Shown here piece after piece: positions 34,587 to 46,545 of a DNA stretch of 64,000 bases. The translations under genes were made by a program, and so were the position numbers. Position 1 is the first letter of the stretch. Each line of letters begins with the position of its first letter. Source of the stretch: Stereum hirsutum FP-91666 SS1. Taxonomy: Eukaryota > Basidiomycota > Agaricomycetes > Russulales > Stereaceae. Location: the NCBI RefSeq assembly GCF_000264905.1, contig NW_006763137.1:684719-748718 (forward strand), read 5' to 3'. The notes beneath the pieces are model-generated. The model searched no databases. It saw only the letters and a list, made by a program, of their open reading frames with translations, and was not told where the DNA came from.

Positions 34587-37500
34587 CTACTTGACGGGCT
34601 CGGCATTGATGAGATCTATAATTTAGTTTGTTAGTCATGGCCAGGTGCAAAACTACGGATAAAATGGGATATCACCTTCGGCAAGCTTCTTGTCTGCTTC
34701 AGACAAGCCAGAGTCGTGCGCTTCAAGGAAAGCGTCCACCTATACCACAGGATATTATCAGCATTCGTTCGCATGGACACGAAAACAGGGAAAGAACGGA
34801 CCTCATCCATGACACCATCGTCATCCCCTACTCCAAACCCGCTCTCCTCGTCCTCCTCATCTTCATCCTTCGCATCATCGATAGCGAACGCGGTTCTCTC
34901 CATCAGGGCCGCATTAGCAGCCTGTACCATCGGCATAGGACTGAACTCAGGCTTCTCAACCGGTTGTCCCAACTTCGTCTCTACACTCAATGTCGACTCT
35001 GTCGCGCTAGACTGTACTGAACCGGTCTCACCCACAGCCGTCGCAGCCGCCTCGGTCTGCAACGACGATTTGGATGGCGTGCGGCGCATGTGGGGCGAAA
35101 GTAGAGATTCGCGAGCTTTGGGCTCTTCGATAGTAGTGTATCTCCCGATGGATGGTCGGTGGATGACCTGGTGTTTTCCGATGGTCTTTCCCAGCTCGTC
35201 GCTGAACTTGTGGAAGAGCTTCTTGTTGTCATCAGAGGCGATGTTCGACCAGATGCCACCGAGGAAACCACTGTTGGAAGGTGGAAGCTCCATGAGGGGG
35301 ACGGGTTCGAGTCTGAAAGAAGCGGAGAGATCGGTCTCGAAGAAGGATTCGAGGACTTCGTCGGCGAGGACGACCATACGGAATGTGGCAAGGTTGAGGT
35401 AAGGTTGGTTAGATTCAATTTGTGGAGATTCAAGTGCCTCGCCGTCTGCTCCTTCTTTTTGAGGTAGAAGAGCGTCGCCGTATTCGAAGGCATTGGTCAT
35501 GAAGCGACTGATCGCGCCCAGGTAAGCATCACCGATCTCGAATCTGAAAATGAACTGGCGCAAGATATCTGTGTCAAAGCGAACAGGACAGGTAAAGAAG
35601 CAAAATATTTACGAGAAGAGACTCGGATAAGGTGAGGACCTCATCCTTCGTCAGGAATCCGTCCTTGTTCTTGTCATGAAGATTAAAGAACCACTCGATG
35701 TTTTCCATGAGGTCGTTGAACATGACGCCATCCAGTCCAGACACGAGATCCTGATTACAGGTGTCAGCTACTCGTATCTGCTACTAAAACTGCAGGACTG
35801 ACCTGGAAAGAAAGTGATCCACGGTATGAAGTGTCCCAAAAGAAGAAAAGCCGGTCTATGAATTCATGCTCTGCCACCTCACGATCCACCCGTCGCTTCA
35901 ACACATCGTTAGCATGAGCACTTCTCTCACACGCACAAGGACCGAGTAGTCTAACCTGGAATCCGTTTGTTACAATCTTCTCGTCCCTCGCCCAAGTCGC
36001 AATCTCGCTCAGGAACACCCTGAACGTCTTCAAACCGATTCTTGTCTCCGGTCTCTCCTCAGCCGTATCCTTCGTCGTCAACAATGCTGGCGCCACAGGT
36101 GGCACCACCTCAACAGGCACCGGCTCCGCACAAATCGCCGCAAACACCGCATCGTAGATCAAACCCGCCTGATCCTTAGTGAATCTCTCAAGCGTTTTGA
36201 GGTTCCGAATAGCAGACCGTTTGGAGAAGGACTCGATGGAAGTGATGACCTCGTTGCGGAACTTGCGGCGTTCGGCTTGGATAGTCTCGTCAGTGATGAT
36301 GGCAAATTCGCGGAATGAGACCAGGAGGAGCTCTTGGAAGCGGGTGATGGCGCGCGCGCGAGGGTCTGTAGAGTTCGGGTGAGCAGAGTCGCCCAGCGAG
36401 CTGAAGTAATCGCGCATCAGGCTGTAAGGCTGGAGCCGTCAGTGTTTATGTCCGAACACGAAGGAGGTCGCGTACGCAACTGGATGAAGCCTCCGTCATC
36501 TTGGATTTGAAGCAGTTTTTCACCGTTGATTTTGAGGATTGCTGCGGTGCAAGGTCAATCACAGCACAGTCTGCAAGACAATTCTATGCTGACCTAACCT
36601 GTGTCATGCATTAGATTGACATCAACGCGCGGAAAAGGAGAAGTGACTCACCCTACTTGGAACAGAACTTTAGGACCCATGCAGAAGAAACAATCGACTA
36701 TCCGGAAGGCGAACACCATGGGCATACTGTTGATGAACCTGAAATATTGTTAGTACATAAAGTAGGTAGGAAATGCTCAAATCTCACAAGCTAAGGAACC
36801 ATGGAAGTGATGCCACGGACAGCTGAACATCCACCTCCGTGAAATGCTCATGAAGCATGGGTAGACAACGAGTCACAAGTGACTCGAAGACGCGTTGATC
36901 TAAAAGAGTTCCATGCATCGAAGGACTGCGATAACACTATCAGCATCTTGCTCGACTGTGATCGAGGTCACTGACCTATAATATCCTGGCAGCAGTCTGT
37001 CACAGATAATCTCTAACAAGTAGAATGCTTGCTCTTCTGACATGTATCTGTGAGAAAAGTCAGCGATGTGAGCAAAGTATTCGAGAATCGAGTCGTACAT
37101 CAGAATGGCGGCTGCGAGGATGTTCATCGCCTACTTAACATTGTTCGTCACTGTCTCTCCTGTAGATGTGCGGAGAACGCACCTGACAGTACCCCGTCTC
37201 TGGATTCTTGAACGAGTAAGCCTGCAACACTCTTCTGAGCGCTCCAATGCCCTCCTCTGACTGATACGCCGAGTACTCCGGCAGACTCCTATGCAGGTCC
37301 TTCTCTATCTCTTCGGTGGCGGTGTTTATCCGCCCAGCATTCTCTTGAAGTATCCGCTCGTAGAGACCCGGATGTGCGAAGCGAAGGAATATGGATCCAG
37401 AAAGAGTTTCCCACATTTCTCCACGTAGACGGTTGGGGAGACCGACCTGGACGAGTCGTGTGCATTGTGGATACCGCAAGAGGGTGATGTGGCGACCGTG

Positions 37501-38441
37501 GACTACGGCGAGAGTTGATTCATAGGTAACATATCACTGTAAATAGAGACGCACCCTTCAAATAAGTTGTCCACAGCTTTGTCTTAGAAGCCTCTCGCAG
37601 CCTGTATAACCATGGTGTCTGTGAGTTTAGCCATTCCATTCACGGACAAATGTTGACACGCACTTCTTCGGATCTCCGGGAAACTTGAACTTGAGCCCCA
37701 GCCCTCCATGGAATGGGTGTCCTCTTGTCCCCTCGCCATCCTTCTCACCGCCATCAATCAAACTACCGTCCTCCCTCTCGTTCTCCGCCACCGGCGATGA
37801 TTCCGCCACCAAATTCTCCGAGTAGCAAGTCTTAGCGAAGCCCTTGACAGCCTTCATTCTGCCGGCTTGAAGTTCAACTTTGAGAGCGTCGCGAAGTAGG
37901 GAACAGAACAAGTCCGCGGTTGGTCGGAGGGATGTTAGTTGTACGACCTTTGGGACCGCACGTGAGATTATGTTCGAAATCAAAGAGAGAAGGACGTACA
38001 ATCTTCATGGAGTGCCATAGTGAGAGACTGAGGGCGTATATGCCCGCGCGTGCGTTCAGTCTCTCGACCCGTCTGATGGTGCATAGCGGGATCGTAAACC
38101 GCACGGACTTGCGGTCCAAGCTCGAGAATGCAAGATATGGTGGAAGTAAATGTAACTTTCCTGCCTACATCATCACAAACCGCAAGAGGAGTACATAATG
38201 TTGAAGATTTATTCTTTCCAATTAGCGTTACAATCATAGTGCAAGCGGGGGAAATGCGTACATAAGAGTCCTCCTCTCCGTGAACACCCAAGCTCAACAC
38301 CGCATTGATCTCCATCCTCTCATGCCCCTCCTTCAATTCATTCTCAACGTCAGGATCATTTGGTATCGAGAAGAACAACAGGTTCTGTTGTTCCTTGTCT
38401 AGTTCTTTGAAGTTCCGAAGCTGCGTGGAAATGGTCGACAT
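34587..38441 (-). CDS. GRAM-TBC-EF-hand RabGAP (Gyp2/Mdr1-like), 17 exons
   Basis: 977 aa. Minus-strand exons: 38441..38262, 38164..38000, 37947..37664, 37601..37555, 37502..37183, 37130..37099, 37047..36976, 36925..36788, 36738..36652, 36598..36594 (5 nt), 36541..36481, 36421..35956, 35895..35803, 35750..35613, 35554..34802, 34739..34676, 34615..34587. Domains: GRAM (about residues 55-170, [36 protein letters not shown]); TBC (about 245-465) with both catalytic fingers, the Arg motif IEKDLHR and the Gln motif YCQAMNIL; one canonical EF-hand loop [12 protein letters not shown] (about 674-685); then a Ser-rich tail and a short acidic C-terminus. It should stimulate GTP hydrolysis by a Rab GTPase in membrane traffic, as Gyp2 does in yeast; calcium input through the EF-hand is inference. 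Intact. Confidence 0.92.
36594..36598 (-). other. 5-nt micro-exon of the RabGAP gene
   Basis: Exon GTTAG with flanks ACACAG and GTCAGC. It joins the preceding GG and following CA so that VGLAILKING is read across three exons, matching TBC-domain conservation. No frame-preserving alternative was found between 36652 and 36541. Confidence 0.8.
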
Positions 38442-38920
38442 CTTGTGAAAGGTCCAAAAACGTTCGGCTGGGAGAACACGATCTCAACAGCCTAGAATAC
38501 GCGGGGCCGAATGGTATCCTTCAGAATCCGCGCCCAATACTATTACAGATAAAGCGGTGTGTGCTGCAGCAGATACTCTTCAAATAGCAAGAAAAATTGG
38601 GAAGGAAGGAAGTGTCGGTGAACTGGCAGGCGCGACTTGCCAGGCGCGAGTTCAGGGGATTATGCTGTGGCTATGCCGTTCTGTGGCGTTCACGGTCAGA
38701 GATTCGGGCTCTCCGCACACCAAATTCGTTTCAACAGCTAAATGTGAAAAGAAAACTCTAAGTATACTATCTGATATTGACAGTGACGGGGTAAAGCAAG
38801 TTTGAATGAGGGGGTAATATTGGAGCGTGCAGGTAGCGACTTCGGCACGGACAAAGGGTACCGTTACAGTGCCAATAATAACAGCCACTAGAATCGTCGA
38901 ACTGCCAACCTCCTCAATAC
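38442..38920. other. Intergenic
   Basis: 479 bp between the RabGAP start codon and the stop of the next minus-strand reading frame. Holds the RabGAP promoter. Nothing distinctive seen. Confidence 0.4.
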
Positions 38921-39709
38921 TCAGTGATGTCTGCGCCTTTTGACCTGCCGCTTTTCCCTGACTCCATCAGCATTCTGCCCAGCGGAATGCAGCGCCTCTC
39001 CGTTTCTAGCCCCATCCCTCATCCAATCCTTCTCTTTTAGAGTCTTCCCTTGCTGCGCTAGTTTCCGTTTCTCCTCAACCCAGAGCTCGACACAAGGACC
39101 GTCAATTAGATTTTTACTCGTTCCCTCCCTATACATCTCCATCTCCACCTCTTTATCTGTCGCCTCTTCATCTTCCTGCGCCTCCTTTTCCGATTCTGCT
39201 TCGCGAATGCGTTTCTTCCCTTTCCACCCTACAAGCACAGCACTCGACACCGATTGACTCAGGGGAGTACTGAAGCGAATGGGAGGATCAGACGACCAGT
39301 GTACCCTGGGAGTTGATGGTCCAGGGGTCGGACTGTCTGGGGAGTGTGCATTGGATCGAGTTGTCGGCCGCCGGGGCGCATCGAGGATAGAGTTAGGCGG
39401 TGTAGAAGGCGGTGAGTCGGGTTCAGATGCAGCTGGAGTAGGAAAGAGAAGAGCAGCACTAGTGGCAGTGTCCAAGGGGGTGAAGTCCGTTTCTGTGCGG
39501 AGAGGAGAGTTTGGGGGCGTAGATGAGAAGGGACAATCAGGACACCTGTCGCAGTACTGCCGACCATCGAAAAATCCTGCGGCGAGCTCGGATTTGAAGC
39601 TGCAGACGCAGGACGCAGGCCGAGCGCGTGTGAGTGGAGGACCTTTCCCGTCCAGCAATATTTTCCCCGTCCCTACGGATGGCCGAGGTTTTCGAGTCTT
39701 CTGAACCAC
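38921..39709 (-). CDS. Uncharacterised Pro/Ser-rich, probably nuclear protein
   Basis: Single exon, 262 aa. Not recognised. It has an N-terminal cysteine cluster, CVCSFKSELAAGFFDGRQYCDRCPDCPF, with five Cys that could bind a metal; a long disordered Pro/Ser/Thr-rich middle (STPPNSPLRTETDFTPLD, PPSTPPNSILDAPRRPTTRS); an acidic coiled stretch (EAESEKEAQEDEEATDKEVEMEM); and a basic end KRQVKRRRHH that looks like a nuclear localisation signal. The disordered composition is typical of regulatory proteins. The reverse strand also carries long open frames, so coding strand is judged from composition and the motif ends. A nuclear role is inference. Confidence 0.55.
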   Translation of the reverse strand: MVQKTRKPRPSVGTGKILLDGKGPPLTRARPASCVCSFKSELAAGFFDGRQYCDRCPDCPFSSTPPNSPLRTETDFTPLDTATSAALLFPTPAASEPDSPPSTPPNSILDAPRRPTTRSNAHSPDSPTPGPSTPRVHWSSDPPIRFSTPLSQSVSSAVLVGWKGKKRIREAESEKEAQEDEEATDKEVEMEMYREGTSKNLIDGPCVELWVEEKRKLAQQGKTLKEKDWMRDGARNGEALHSAGQNADGVREKRQVKRRRHH

Positions 39710-39752
39710 ATACCACGACCAAAGCCCTCTATCGATCAGATCAGATCATCAG

Positions 39753-40031
39753 TCATCGAAGGGATTGGGAACTGCACGAGGAGACGATTTCAACGCACTG
39801 CATCATTATACTGGCTTCGAGAGTAGGCGCATCTCCAATGAAATGAGGACGAAGCATGGCCCACGCCTTTGGGGCCGTCCAGTCGCTGACCTTCCTAAGT
39901 CCTGCTTTCCGGAGAGCTCGTACCAGAGGAAGGATACACGCGTTATTGTGCGCAACCTGTAAGTTGTGGAATAATACGCGATCAATTTGATCAAAGTCTG
40001 GAGGAAGCTCGAATGATTTAGACGTAGACAT
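39753..40031 (-). CDS. Possible small hypothetical protein
   Basis: Reading frame of 92 aa from the ATG at 40031 (MSTSKSFELPPDFDQIDRVLFHNLQ), extendable upstream to 40253 if a hydrophobic leader (QLIAVALLLSGASC) belongs to it. No family recognised and no intron needed. It lies between two other uncharacterised regions. Kept at low confidence because length and composition alone do not prove coding. Confidence 0.3.
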   Translation of the reverse strand: MSTSKSFELPPDFDQIDRVLFHNLQVAHNNACILPLVRALRKAGLRKVSDWTAPKAWAMLRPHFIGDAPTLEASIMMQCVEIVSSCSSQSLR

Positions 40032-40253
40032 GGAACCGGAGTATGCCAATGCAGCTATAAAGGACGAAGGAAAGGTATTCGGACGTCTGAGGCAAGACGC
40101 GCCTGACAGAAGCAATGCGACAGCAATAAGCTGAGTACGATGTATCCTCAGCATTCCCCCTTTTATAGCAGCAAGGTGGTACATATGGATTTTGGCCGAG
40201 GACAATTTCAAGGTTGATCGATAAGAAAGCAAGAGCAGATTCACGCCTTTCAA

Positions 40254-40999
40254 GACGGACTCAGAAAGCTATGGAGTGGCCATCGTCGCGTTGATCAGGG
40301 ACTGCTTTGTATGCTTCGTGTTTGCGTCATGTCGTTGGAGTTGGGCTGGAGTGAGATACCATGATTACGGAGTCGCCCATCGAAAGACGGTAGCAGGTGG
40401 AATATCTGGCAGTTCATGAGCAGAGTGCAATGAGTTTGACCTGGAGCTAAGAGCGTAGGGCCTGTCATACAGTACTCACCTCTGTGTATGGCAAGTGTAT
40501 GGATAATTTTCGCAGGATTATGCTTTCTTACACTCGTTCAGACGACAAAAGTATGCGCATGCCGTTGTATATGAGGCCTAGATTCATGAGAGGAGCATGT
40601 CGCCTACACGATGTAAGTGAGGAGGTCGAAGGATAAAGGAACTTGAAAGGAACCGTGACGTTGTTCGACCAATGCGAAAACCATGGCGGTGGCGCGGATG
40701 TTGCCGGCATCATAAAGCGCCCGCTTCGATCGCCGCCCTATCGTGCCTCCGAACAACTTGCTCTTTGTTCACGACCAAAAAGGCAAGAACCGATTATTTT
40801 TCTCCTCTTACATAATTTCGTAACAGTGTTGCCAAGGATACATTGACGTGTCATTCCCGGCTTGCCAGTCGACCAGTTGCGTGCCGGGTGATCAACTGAC
40901 ACCGCGTCACCCATAACGGTTATATAAAGAGCACCACGGTAGTGCCCTCCGTGTCGCTCATCTCCCTTCTGAACTACTACGTTCGAATCTTCATCTACA
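40254..40999. promoter_or_regulatory. Upstream region with TATA box at 40921-40928
   Basis: 746 bp before the gene at 41000. TATATAAA at 40921-40928 lies about 72 bp upstream of the ATG, followed by a pyrimidine-rich leader. The rest holds no supported gene. Confidence 0.6.
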
Positions 41000-42830
41000 A
41001 TGTCTGCGCCCTCAAATCCTGCACCTAGCCCGCTTGTCGACAAGGGCTTCGAGTCGAAGCCACTAGCGGTGGTTATACCCTCGAAGCACATAGACGAGGA
41101 CGAGTCGATACGCGACCAGCTATTTGAGAGGATAATCTGGAAGAAGGCCACGGGCTCACGGTAGTGAGTACCTCGTGTCTAATCTGAGTGATCCGACGCT
41201 AACAGCATCTCGACTCATCCCAGCGGTCTTCTGAGCTTCGACACCAAAATGCCTTTAGCTGCCCGTGCTTCAGTTCCGGAGCATGCAGATCGGCCACGCT
41301 CTGAGTCCAACGCCAACACTTCCTCAACAAACCCTGACCTTCCGCAGATCGATCATGTTGATACAGGTCCACTCGCTCTTGACGCTCTAGATCCCGATGT
41401 ATCGTATTCTGTCGTGCCAGCTTCGAGTGTGACGCCGTCGTTTTCGGGATGTCAAGCTGCTGCTACAGATGATTGCTCTCTCGCTCAGACTAAGATCGTA
41501 TTTGTCGAGGACCCAGTTGATGAGGAAGATTATGATAGTGATGACGACGATAGCGACGACGATGATTCAAGTTATGACCATTTGTTGTACGATATTTCTT
41601 TTTTTTTCCTCCTACGCTTCGTCTGATGTTTCTTGTATCCCCAGCTCACCTCCTCCCAGGCGCTTTGCGAGAGAGGCTGCGCCTCCTCCCGAAGTCGACT
41701 CTCCTACTCCCCAGATTCCTTCGGTTGGAACTCCTTCTAAACGCTCCTCTCCTCATACGGGGGTTCTCACTCCCCGTCCTCCCATCAACTCTGCGGACTT
41801 CGTCCCTCTTCCAATTCCTCCGCCACCACCTCGGCCTCCGAAGCGCTTACGATCTCCGCCTGAAGACACACCCATGGAAGAGACATATAAACCACACTCT
41901 TGTCTCCCTAGCCCGCTCAACCCTCTGGTGTCAGGGCCTCCCCTCGTAAAATTGACCGACAATAGCCCACCGAGAAAGACGCTCGAAGACAAGGATGCAG
42001 CAAGACAGGATGACTGCCACACGTCTAGGCCTCGCTTTATAGGTCCAAGGATTGAACCCCATCCTGTTGGCGGTGTCAAAGCCAAATCCCAGGCGAGCTC
42101 TGAAGTGTCTAGTCATCCTTTCACGAGAGGTACCTCTTCTCTTGACGTTATCAAACACGAATCCAAAGGGAAGCCTCAGGGATCCGGTCCTTCATCGCAG
42201 TCCAGCGCTCAGAAGCCTAAAACCGAAGTGAGCCCATTCAGCCCCCGTATACCCGGGCCTCCTCTCACAGGGCCGAGTACCGAGAGTCGACCGTCCGAGG
42301 TTATCAAGCGCGAATCGCAAGGGAATGCATATACTCCTCCTGCCGATGATCTCGAAACTCGCTTGCTGAAATATATGCAATCTTCTGAGAGGAATTCACA
42401 GTCCAGACAGGGTTCCGCTGGTTTTCAGCAAGTACAGAGCCTGACAAGGCGCTCACATGACGTTGATACTTATGATCTCAGAGCCATCGGACGTTTTTGC
42501 CGTCCGGTCACTCCCATCCCCGAGCCCAGTCTTGCTGGGCTTTCTTCATCCAGAAAACATCCTCGGGACCCGGATGATGCTCAGCTGAAAATCCAGTATC
42601 CGGCCAAGAAGACTCGTTTGGCGAATCCGCGCGCCCTCGAACAGAAAGACAAGAACGTGAATAACAAGAAACGCACTCGTGACGAAGGGGAAGACGACCT
42701 TGTCAAGAAATCTTTGGACGAACATGGGTACGCTCTTGTAGGCACGAGCTCTTCAAGTCTTGACGAGCGCGAGTTGAAGAGGCTCAGGACGATAAGCAGA
42801 GAGTCTCAGTCTAGACAGGGGAGCCGCTGA
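41000..42830 (+). CDS. Uncharacterised disordered Pro/Ser-rich protein
   Basis: 569 aa. Exons: 41000..41160, 41224..41586, 41645..42830. Not assigned to a family. A short ordered N-terminus (SKHIDEDESIRDQLFERIIWKKATGSR) is followed by an acidic run DEEDYDSDDDDSDDDDSSYD, then a long Pro/Ser/Lys-rich disordered region with repeated motifs: KPHSCLPSP, IGPRIEPHPVGGVKAKSQAS and PGPPLTGPSTESRPSEVIKRES, the last resembling an earlier FTRGTSSLDVIKHESKG. A repeated ESQSRQGS / RNSQSRQGS motif appears near 42390-42420 and at the C-terminus. Basic KKRTRDEGE and KKTR stretches suggest nuclear import. Likely a nuclear scaffold or regulator, by composition only. TATA box upstream. Confidence 0.7.
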
Positions 42831-43572
42831 GGGATCACTGTGGCTACTTCTTCGCTTTCCTCCACATATGCTTTCCTGTTATCGCTTGTATCTCTCCCTA
42901 TGCACACATGTCTATGCCCATTATATGCTATCCTCATCTCATTCTAGATAGTTCAATACCAAAACCTGATGCCCGAGACGTTACATAGCGAATGTTGAGG
43001 AGATTTCGAGATAGAAGACTTGGTCAACACGGCCAGCACAACTCAATATTCAAAAGCTGGCTGTTCATGCACCGCACAATCCAGTCAGCATCCGCACTCT
43101 CATCTGTTCCAGCACATAATTGTGGAGCTCAGTATGTACGAACAAACACTCGACGACAGTCTGTCCACGTAAGCCCGTCATTATCATGTCTTCATGTCGC
43201 TGCCCGTAGTATAGTACAACAGAAACATTAGAACGTACTCTATCGAGCGACCACCATCGTTCCGGCGATGAACGACATCGTGGAAAGTGTCTACCGCGCA
43301 CGCATGAGGATACTAGAGCTGACTGAAAAGCAAAGCAGAAATTGAATTCTTCTCCAACCCTAAAATCATTAAAATCGTCCCGTCGTGAGTTGTGTAAAAC
43401 TCGCAGTAACATCGGCTGTCATCCCTCCCCGCCCCCATCATGACCCTTCCCATATTCATGAATTTCATGCCTACTTACTCTACAAGCAAGTTCGGTTTTG
43501 ACTATGAGACGAATGGTGATCTCGGTCGGCAGCAGCAAGCAATGTGAGAGAACATGTCGGGGACTAGGCCAT
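42831..43572. other. Convergent intergenic region
   Basis: 742 bp between the 3' ends of the disordered protein gene and the MFS gene. No supported gene, repeat or RNA seen. Confidence 0.4.
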
Positions 43573-46545
43573 TCAATTGTGCATCGCCTGTCTGGCGAAC
43601 TTGCTATACTCTCGAATTTTAGGTCCATAAAAGAGCAGGATCTGCATCAGGCAACCGCGATGAATATTCTCATTAGATGGCCGATAATACGGAAACAAGA
43701 AAGGATACGCACAAACGGAATGGGCGCCATCAGCGCCGCCAAACATCCGAACAGCGTGTTCGCCCACTTGTACGTCATTGCGGCGAACATCTGGTTCGTG
43801 AAGAGCGGGAAGGCCATGCCCATCAGGTTACGGCAGAGGGACTGGCCGGCGAGGGAAGAAGAAGCGAAGGGCCCGTAGCTGTACGCAGGTCGAACATGTG
43901 GCGATACGACAGAGCATATATAAGCAAGACGTGGAGTGTGGGCGAGAAGTTGATGGACGTACATATCAGCGAGGTAAACAAAAACAGCCATATACATGAT
44001 GTAAATTGCCCAGATTACGATCTGTCGAGTAAAAATCGGGTCAGCATCTTGTTAGCACCTTCATCCTACAAGCTCAGGCATCGGGATGACCAGACAAGAG
44101 GCGACAGCGGCAGTGACGATGATAGGAGAAAGAACTTACGGCAATTCCGATGCAGAGTGCTATCCAAGGGACATAAGGGAATGTTGTCCATGCATAGATA
44201 AACATCCCCACTGGGAACATGATGCCCGCAGCGCAGGCCCAGTACAGGCGAGCTTCGGATCCACGAGTCTTCACATATTTCCTATATGCAAACAAAGGGC
44301 ATCAGATTCTGTTTGCACGAGCCAGACAGGTCAGGCAAGGGAGGAACAAGTCTAGGGTTCAGCGTCGGAAGGAAGGGGTATATGGGGTATGAGAAAGAAC
44401 CAGGGTAGCAGTGACTGAAGAAGGAATGAGGATCTAAAGATATACGCACTGATACAGTCTCTCCTGATGTAATGTGCTCGCAAACCCAAAGATGACCCCA
44501 ACGAGAACAGCCAAGAACGCGGTTCCCATCTCGCCGGTGTTGAAGCCATGCAAGTCGCGAAATACGGAGCCTATTGACCTGTGAGATACCCACGAAACAG
44601 AAGGGCCATGATCGACAGGTTAGTAACTTAAACATACAGCGCAGAAAGGAGAAAAGGAGAGAAGATGTGCCGAAGAAGTCCATAGGACACGTACTCAATC
44701 ATACAGTAGAGGATGCCCCATGCGAATCCGATCCAGAGCTATCGGATGGTGGCAAAATGAAGGTCGAGATTATTAGCTCAAATATATTGGGTGAAGGACA
44801 GCTAGCGCTTACACTACACGCCGCAACAATCGGCTCTGAGATCAACAAATCTGCGCAACATAATGAGATGATAACTCAATGAGTTTGTATGGAGCTGGGA
44901 GGAAGGCAGAAAAAGACTCACAGAACGGCCTCGTCGATGAAATCCAAATCAACGTCTTCAAACTCGCCGTCTCGTCCTCTGCACGGGCCCTGTACCTGGT
45001 GTCGCCCGTTTCCTTTCTTGTTTTCTTTGCCAAGCGGGTAAGAATAATGGACCCACGGGTTTCTTTCATGAATATCCAAATGCCAAAGCATAGAAGGCCA
45101 GCAGCGCTATGAAAGCGTAGGACGATGTATTAGTACATGGATGGAGAAAGAAATCGTGATAATATGCAGGAAGACATTAGCGACGTACATAGCGTGAATC
45201 CACTGAATCCATCGCCACCCCAGACGGGGGTCCATATCGATCCAGCCTGCGGCCACAGGGCCAACAGCGACGCCGGAGATGGCTGTCAGTGTGAATATAG
45301 ACATTGGTGTTCCTCGCCTTTATGGCCAAGCAATCGAACCGAAGTCAAGACAAGGAGCAGCAAATGATTAGGTTGAGAGATGAGTGGACGTGGATGGGGT
45401 AAACGTACTCGTACGGTCTCCAAATGTCAGCTATCGAACCTCCCACCATGGTACTCCCAGTTGACCCGAATGCGCCACTCAGGAAACGGGCTACAATCAC
45501 GGTCGAGACGTTTTGTGACCTGTGGCGCATACATGAGTATCCCGGCGATGGTCAGCACGCATGTCGCAACGATGAGAAGGGGAACGAGAAGACTCACAGG
45601 GCAGCCATAATGTGCATCAGCATGAAGCCAACACTCGAGACCACATACAGTGGGCGCCGGCCAAACTCCTCGCTGAATGAAGCGCTAAAGAGTGGCACGA
45701 TTCCGAAACCTAAACAATACATCGCAACGCCGATGGTGGCCTGAAACGTTGTGCAATTGAGGTCGACCGTCATAGTGTCGAAACCGAGAGTATAGGTCGC
45801 ACCATTTGCGGCTGTATGATTCCGACATGGTCGGTGAGTTCGAGTTCGAAACTGGGAGTGCAAATGGAGGATAGAAGTGGAACATACATGCGAGTAAGGT
45901 AAACATGCTGATAGCCAAGCGAGGGCACAACAAAAACAACAGAAATATTGTGTGAGCCGCGCTACCAAGATGAAATCGAGATAGTATAGCCTGCGAACCT
46001 GGCCGTGATTGTTATTGCCCATTTAAGCCATTTAGGAAAGTTGATAGGATCTCGAGGGTCGTTCTCTTCAAATGTTACCTGGGAGCAATATTTTTGAGAT
46101 ATTTTTGAGGAGATTGGCCTTGACCTCCTAGGTGAAGCAAGCATGGGGAGAAACGCACATAGATGACCTCTTCCTCCTTTGAACCTTCCGTCTTCTCGTT
46201 AGTTCCTTTCTCTACGTCTCCAGTGTTTTCTTTTTGGTGGGAGTGATGGTGATGGTGCGGGTGGTCCTTGTGGTGGACGATATCACTGAACTGCCTCACC
46301 AAGCCTTCGTCCAACCGCTCTTGACTTGGTCGCGCCTCCGCTAATAGTCTCGGGTCAACGACATCGTCGCTTGCATGACTCCGAATGTCGTCCAGACTCC
46401 TGAGCGCCAATCCATCGATATGTTCGCCTTGCGGCGTTGTTGAAGGCTGCGCGTAGAGTGTGCGTTCTGATGGGGCCGCACTACCTTGCATTGTGGCTTG
46501 ACGAGAGACAAGACGAGGACTAGCAATGCCAGGGGAGGAGAGCAA
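43573..46545 (-). CDS. MFS transporter (DHA1-type drug:H+ antiporter)
   Basis: 593 aa. Minus-strand exons: 46545..46159, 46078..45999, 45907..45888, 45811..45598, 45519..45409, 45317..45189, 45106..44922, 44850..44813, 44738..44695, 44578..44450, 44281..44140, 44030..43963, 43878..43713, 43641..43573. A 150-residue cytosolic N-terminus carries a histidine-rich run (HHKDHPHHHHHSHQ). The core begins NDPRDPINFPKWLKWAIT, typical of fungal polyamine/multidrug DHA1 carriers. Conserved parts include SASFSEEFGRRPLYVVSS (motif A loop), VARFLSGAFGSTGSTMVGGSIADIW, RGTPMSIFTLTAISGVAVGPVAAGWI, GWRWIQWIH, and the end YGPFASSSLAGQSLCRNLMGMAFPLF...YGPKIREYSKFARQ. Twelve membrane helices expected; plasma membrane export likely, substrate unknown. 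A later Met (residue 19) is an alternative start. Confidence 0.92.

Noticed and set aside
34716..35467. Plus-strand open frames of 102-228 aa
   Set aside because: They are antisense to the acidic and serine-rich exon of the RabGAP gene, which has full domain support.
39279..39704. Gly-rich plus-strand frame of 141 aa
   Set aside because: Mirror of the Pro/Ser-rich minus-strand frame; the minus strand has more protein-like ends (Cys cluster, basic tail), though the choice is not certain.
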